From positions 3,782,001 through 3,846,000 of the forward strand of contig NC_016818.1 of NCBI RefSeq assembly GCF_000241955.1: a DNA stretch of 64,000 bases, in the 5' to 3' direction. This document shows, one piece after another, positions 62,108 to 64,000 of this stretch. The stretch comes from Rahnella aquatilis CIP 78.65 = ATCC 33071. GTDB taxonomy: Bacteria > Pseudomonadota > Gammaproteobacteria > Enterobacterales > Enterobacteriaceae. The notes beneath the pieces were generated by a model. That model saw nothing but the letters and a program-made list of their open reading frames with translations, was not told the origin of the DNA and ran no database searches. The first letter of the stretch is position 1. Each line of letters opens with the position of its first letter. The position numbers and the translations under genes were made by a program.

Positions 62108-63058
62108 ATGATCAAGCTTGGCATCGTGATGGATCCGATCTCTTCCATCAACATCAAAAAAGACACCAGTTTCGCTATGTTGCTGGAAGCGCAGAGTCGC
62201 GGTTATGAACTGCATTACATGGAAATGAACTCCCTGTATCTGCGTGGCGGCGAAGGCCGTGCGACCACCAAAAAACTCAGCGTGAAGCAGGATTACGATG
62301 GCTGGTATGAGTTTGGCACAGAGCAGGATATCGCCCTGCAGGAACTGGACGTGATCCTGATGCGTAAGGATCCGCCGTTTGATACCGAATTTATTTATGC
62401 CACTTACATCCTCGAACGTGCCGAAGAAAAAGGCACGCTGATCGTCAATAAACCGCAGAGCCTGCGCGACTGTAACGAGAAACTGTTCACCGCCTGGTTC
62501 CCTGAACTGACGCCGGATACCCTGGTGACCCGCAATGCCGCGCAGTTGAAAGCGTTCCATAAAGAACACACTGACGTGATCCTCAAGCCACTCGACGGCA
62601 TGGGCGGCGCGTCCATTTTCCGTCTGAAACCTGAAGACGCCAACGTCTCCGTCGTTATCGAAACCCTGACTGAACACGGCAGCCGTTTCTGCATGGCGCA
62701 AAACTACCTGCCAGCCATCAAAGACGGTGACAAACGTGTTCTGGTGGTCGACGGCGAACCGGTACCGTATTGTCTGGCGCGTATTCCGGCACAAGGTGAA
62801 ACCCGTGGTAATCTGGCGGCCGGCGGCCGGGGTGAAGCACGTCCGCTGAGCGAAAGCGACTGGGCGATTGCCCGTACCGTGGCACCAGTCCTTAAACAGA
62901 AAGGCTTGATTTTTGTCGGTCTGGATATCATCGGCGATCGCCTGACGGAAATTAACGTCACCAGCCCGACCTGTGCGCGTGAAATCGAAGCCGCATTCCC
63001 GATTTCCATCACCGGCATGCTGATGGATGCCATCGAGAAACGTCTGGCTGCACGATAA
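62108..63058 (+). CDS. gshB: Glutathione synthetase
   Basis: An ATP-grasp enzyme of 316 residues that joins glycine to gamma-glutamylcysteine. MIKLGIVMDPISSINIKKDT is the typical start, with the P-loop LKPLDGMGGASIF and GLDIIGDRLTEINVTSPTC. It is 11 bases downstream of rsmE and followed by a terminator. Confidence 0.97.
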   Translation: MIKLGIVMDPISSINIKKDTSFAMLLEAQSRGYELHYMEMNSLYLRGGEGRATTKKLSVKQDYDGWYEFGTEQDIALQELDVILMRKDPPFDTEFIYATYILERAEEKGTLIVNKPQSLRDCNEKLFTAWFPELTPDTLVTRNAAQLKAFHKEHTDVILKPLDGMGGASIFRLKPEDANVSVVIETLTEHGSRFCMAQNYLPAIKDGDKRVLVVDGEPVPYCLARIPAQGETRGNLAAGGRGEARPLSESDWAIARTVAPVLKQKGLIFVGLDIIGDRLTEINVTSPTCAREIEAAFPISITGMLMDAIEKRLAAR

Positions 63059-63080
63059 GCACAGATAAAAAACCGATAAA

Positions 63081-63117
63081 CGGGTTGTTCAGCATTGCTG
63101 GATAACCCGCTTTTTTT
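63081..63117 (+). terminator. Intrinsic terminator of gshB
   Basis: CGGGTT (63081-63086) and AACCCG (63104-63109) with inner CAGC/GCTG pairing, followed by seven T. Confidence 0.85.
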
Positions 63118-63187
63118 GGCAAGCCTGACGTAATAAACTGGCCTGCCTGCACCACTTTATATTCTGAGGTTAAACATCCTGCATACC

Positions 63188-63751
63188 ATGAATCTACAAC
63201 ATCACTTTCTTATTGCGATGCCTGGCCTGGATGAACCCCAGTTCAAACGTTCGGTCGTGTATATCTGCGAGCACAATGAAGACGGCGCCATGGGTCTGGT
63301 GATTAATAAACTGGTCGACGATTTCACCGTAGAAAGCGTACTCGACAAGCTGGACATCACCCCTGAACCACGTGACCTGAGCATTCGTCTTGATCGCCCG
63401 GTGTTTTCAGGCGGCCCGCTGGCTGACGATCGTGGTTTTATTTTGCATACGCCACGCGAAGGTTTTGGCTCCAGCATCCGTATCTCCGACTGCACGATGA
63501 TCACCACCTCCAAAGACGTGCTGGAAACATTGGGCACGCCCGATCAGCCGAAAGATGTGCTGGTGGCGCTGGGTTATGCCGCATGGGAACAGGGCCAGTT
63601 GGAAAAAGAGTTGCTGGAGAACTCGTGGCTGACCATTGAAGCTAACAGCGATATTTTGTTCCGCACCCCGATTGCTGACCGCTGGCGCGAAGCGGCGAAA
63701 ATGATCGGCGTTGACGTCGGCCAACTCGCCACCCATGCAGGGCACGCATAA
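63188..63751 (+). CDS. yqgE: UPF0301 (AlgH) family protein YqgE
   Basis: A 187-residue protein of the UPF0301/AlgH family with the start [19 protein letters not shown] and [16 protein letters not shown]. Function is not established. It overlaps the next gene by one base (TAATG), so the pair is translationally coupled. Confidence 0.93.
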   Translation: MNLQHHFLIAMPGLDEPQFKRSVVYICEHNEDGAMGLVINKLVDDFTVESVLDKLDITPEPRDLSIRLDRPVFSGGPLADDRGFILHTPREGFGSSIRISDCTMITTSKDVLETLGTPDQPKDVLVALGYAAWEQGQLEKELLENSWLTIEANSDILFRTPIADRWREAAKMIGVDVGQLATHAGHA

Positions 63752-64000
63752 TGGCAAACCGCACGGTTTTTGCTTTCGACTTCGGCACCAAAAGTATCGG
63801 CCTGGCTATTGGTCAGGAAGTCACCGGAACAGCGCGTCCGCTGACCGCGTTTAAAGCGCAGGACGGCACCCCGGACTGGCAGAAAATTGAAAAATTGCTC
63901 AAAGAATGGCTGCCGGATCTGGTGGTTGTCGGTTTGCCGCTGAACATGGATGGCACCGAACAACCCCTGACCGCCCGTGCACGCAAATTTGCCAACCGTC
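63751..64000 (+). CDS. yqgF: Pre-16S rRNA nuclease YqgF (3' end outside window)
   Basis: The first 83 residues of the RNase H-like YqgF/RuvX family. [24 protein letters not shown] has the DxG motif with the catalytic Asp. [20 protein letters not shown] is the second family block. It processes the 5' end of pre-16S rRNA in E. coli. The frame leaves the window at base 64,000. Confidence 0.94.
   Translation, partial: MANRTVFAFDFGTKSIGLAIGQEVTGTARPLTAFKAQDGTPDWQKIEKLLKEWLPDLVVVGLPLNMDGTEQPLTARARKFANR

Overview
The window is chromosomal DNA from an enterobacterium. Between positions about 1,075 and 64,000 the housekeeping genes follow the Escherichia coli order ygfF-gcvPHT-ubiI-ubiH-pepP-ygfB-zapA-ssrS-fau-serA-rpiA-argP-yggE-argO-mscS-fbaA-pgk-epd-tktA-loiP-speA-metK-galP-sprT-endA-rsmE-gshB-yqgE-yqgF. 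Protein divergence from E. coli and the accessory content suggest a Rahnella/Serratia/Yersinia-type member of the Yersiniaceae. That placement is inference from remembered sequences, not a search.

Layout. 1-744: partial DeoR-family regulator. 1,075-1,818: ygfF. 1,879-3,067: an IS110-family element inserted in a REP-like palindrome. 3,223-14,000: glycine cleavage operon, ubiquinone hydroxylases, pepP, ygfB, then zapA-6S RNA-fau on the other strand. 14,000-14,850: an acid-shock pair, asr and a ydgU-like small gene. 14,876-18,255: serA, rpiA, argP. 18,284-22,876: accessory block with a truncated LysR regulator, a short-chain dehydrogenase and a secreted StcE-like (M66) metalloprotease. 23,112-25,638: yggE, argO, mscS. 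25,775-31,419: a complete lacI-lacZ-lacY unit with recognisable operators. 31,555-38,510: fbaA-pgk-epd, tktA, loiP. 39,066-46,088: a FimA-type chaperone-usher operon at the place where speB lies in E. coli. 46,157-50,171: speA, a yqgB-like small ORF, metK. 50,668-58,168: a second, class 5 (CFA/I-like) fimbrial operon. 58,478-64,000: galP, sprT, endA, rsmE, gshB, yqgE, yqgF (partial).

How it works together. The conserved genes cover one-carbon metabolism (gcv, serA, metK), central sugar metabolism (fbaA, pgk, epd, tktA, rpiA), arginine/lysine export control (argP-argO), and galactoside and galactose uptake (lac, galP). Accessory functions face outside: two unrelated fimbriae and a mucinase-like protease.

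Most notable readings. (1) The IS110 upstream region looks like a bridge RNA gene. Three short segments match the expected target and donor guides in the expected order, and the flanks rebuild an intact REP-like site. (2) In the class 5 cluster a unit of usher 3' end plus tip adhesin is duplicated. It leaves a broken usher fragment and two adhesins with near-identical C-terminal halves and different N-terminal halves. (3) The lac genes keep O1, O2 and a CRP site at about -60 although they sit at a non-E. coli locus. (4) A LysR regulator has lost about 35 residues next to its DNA-binding helix.
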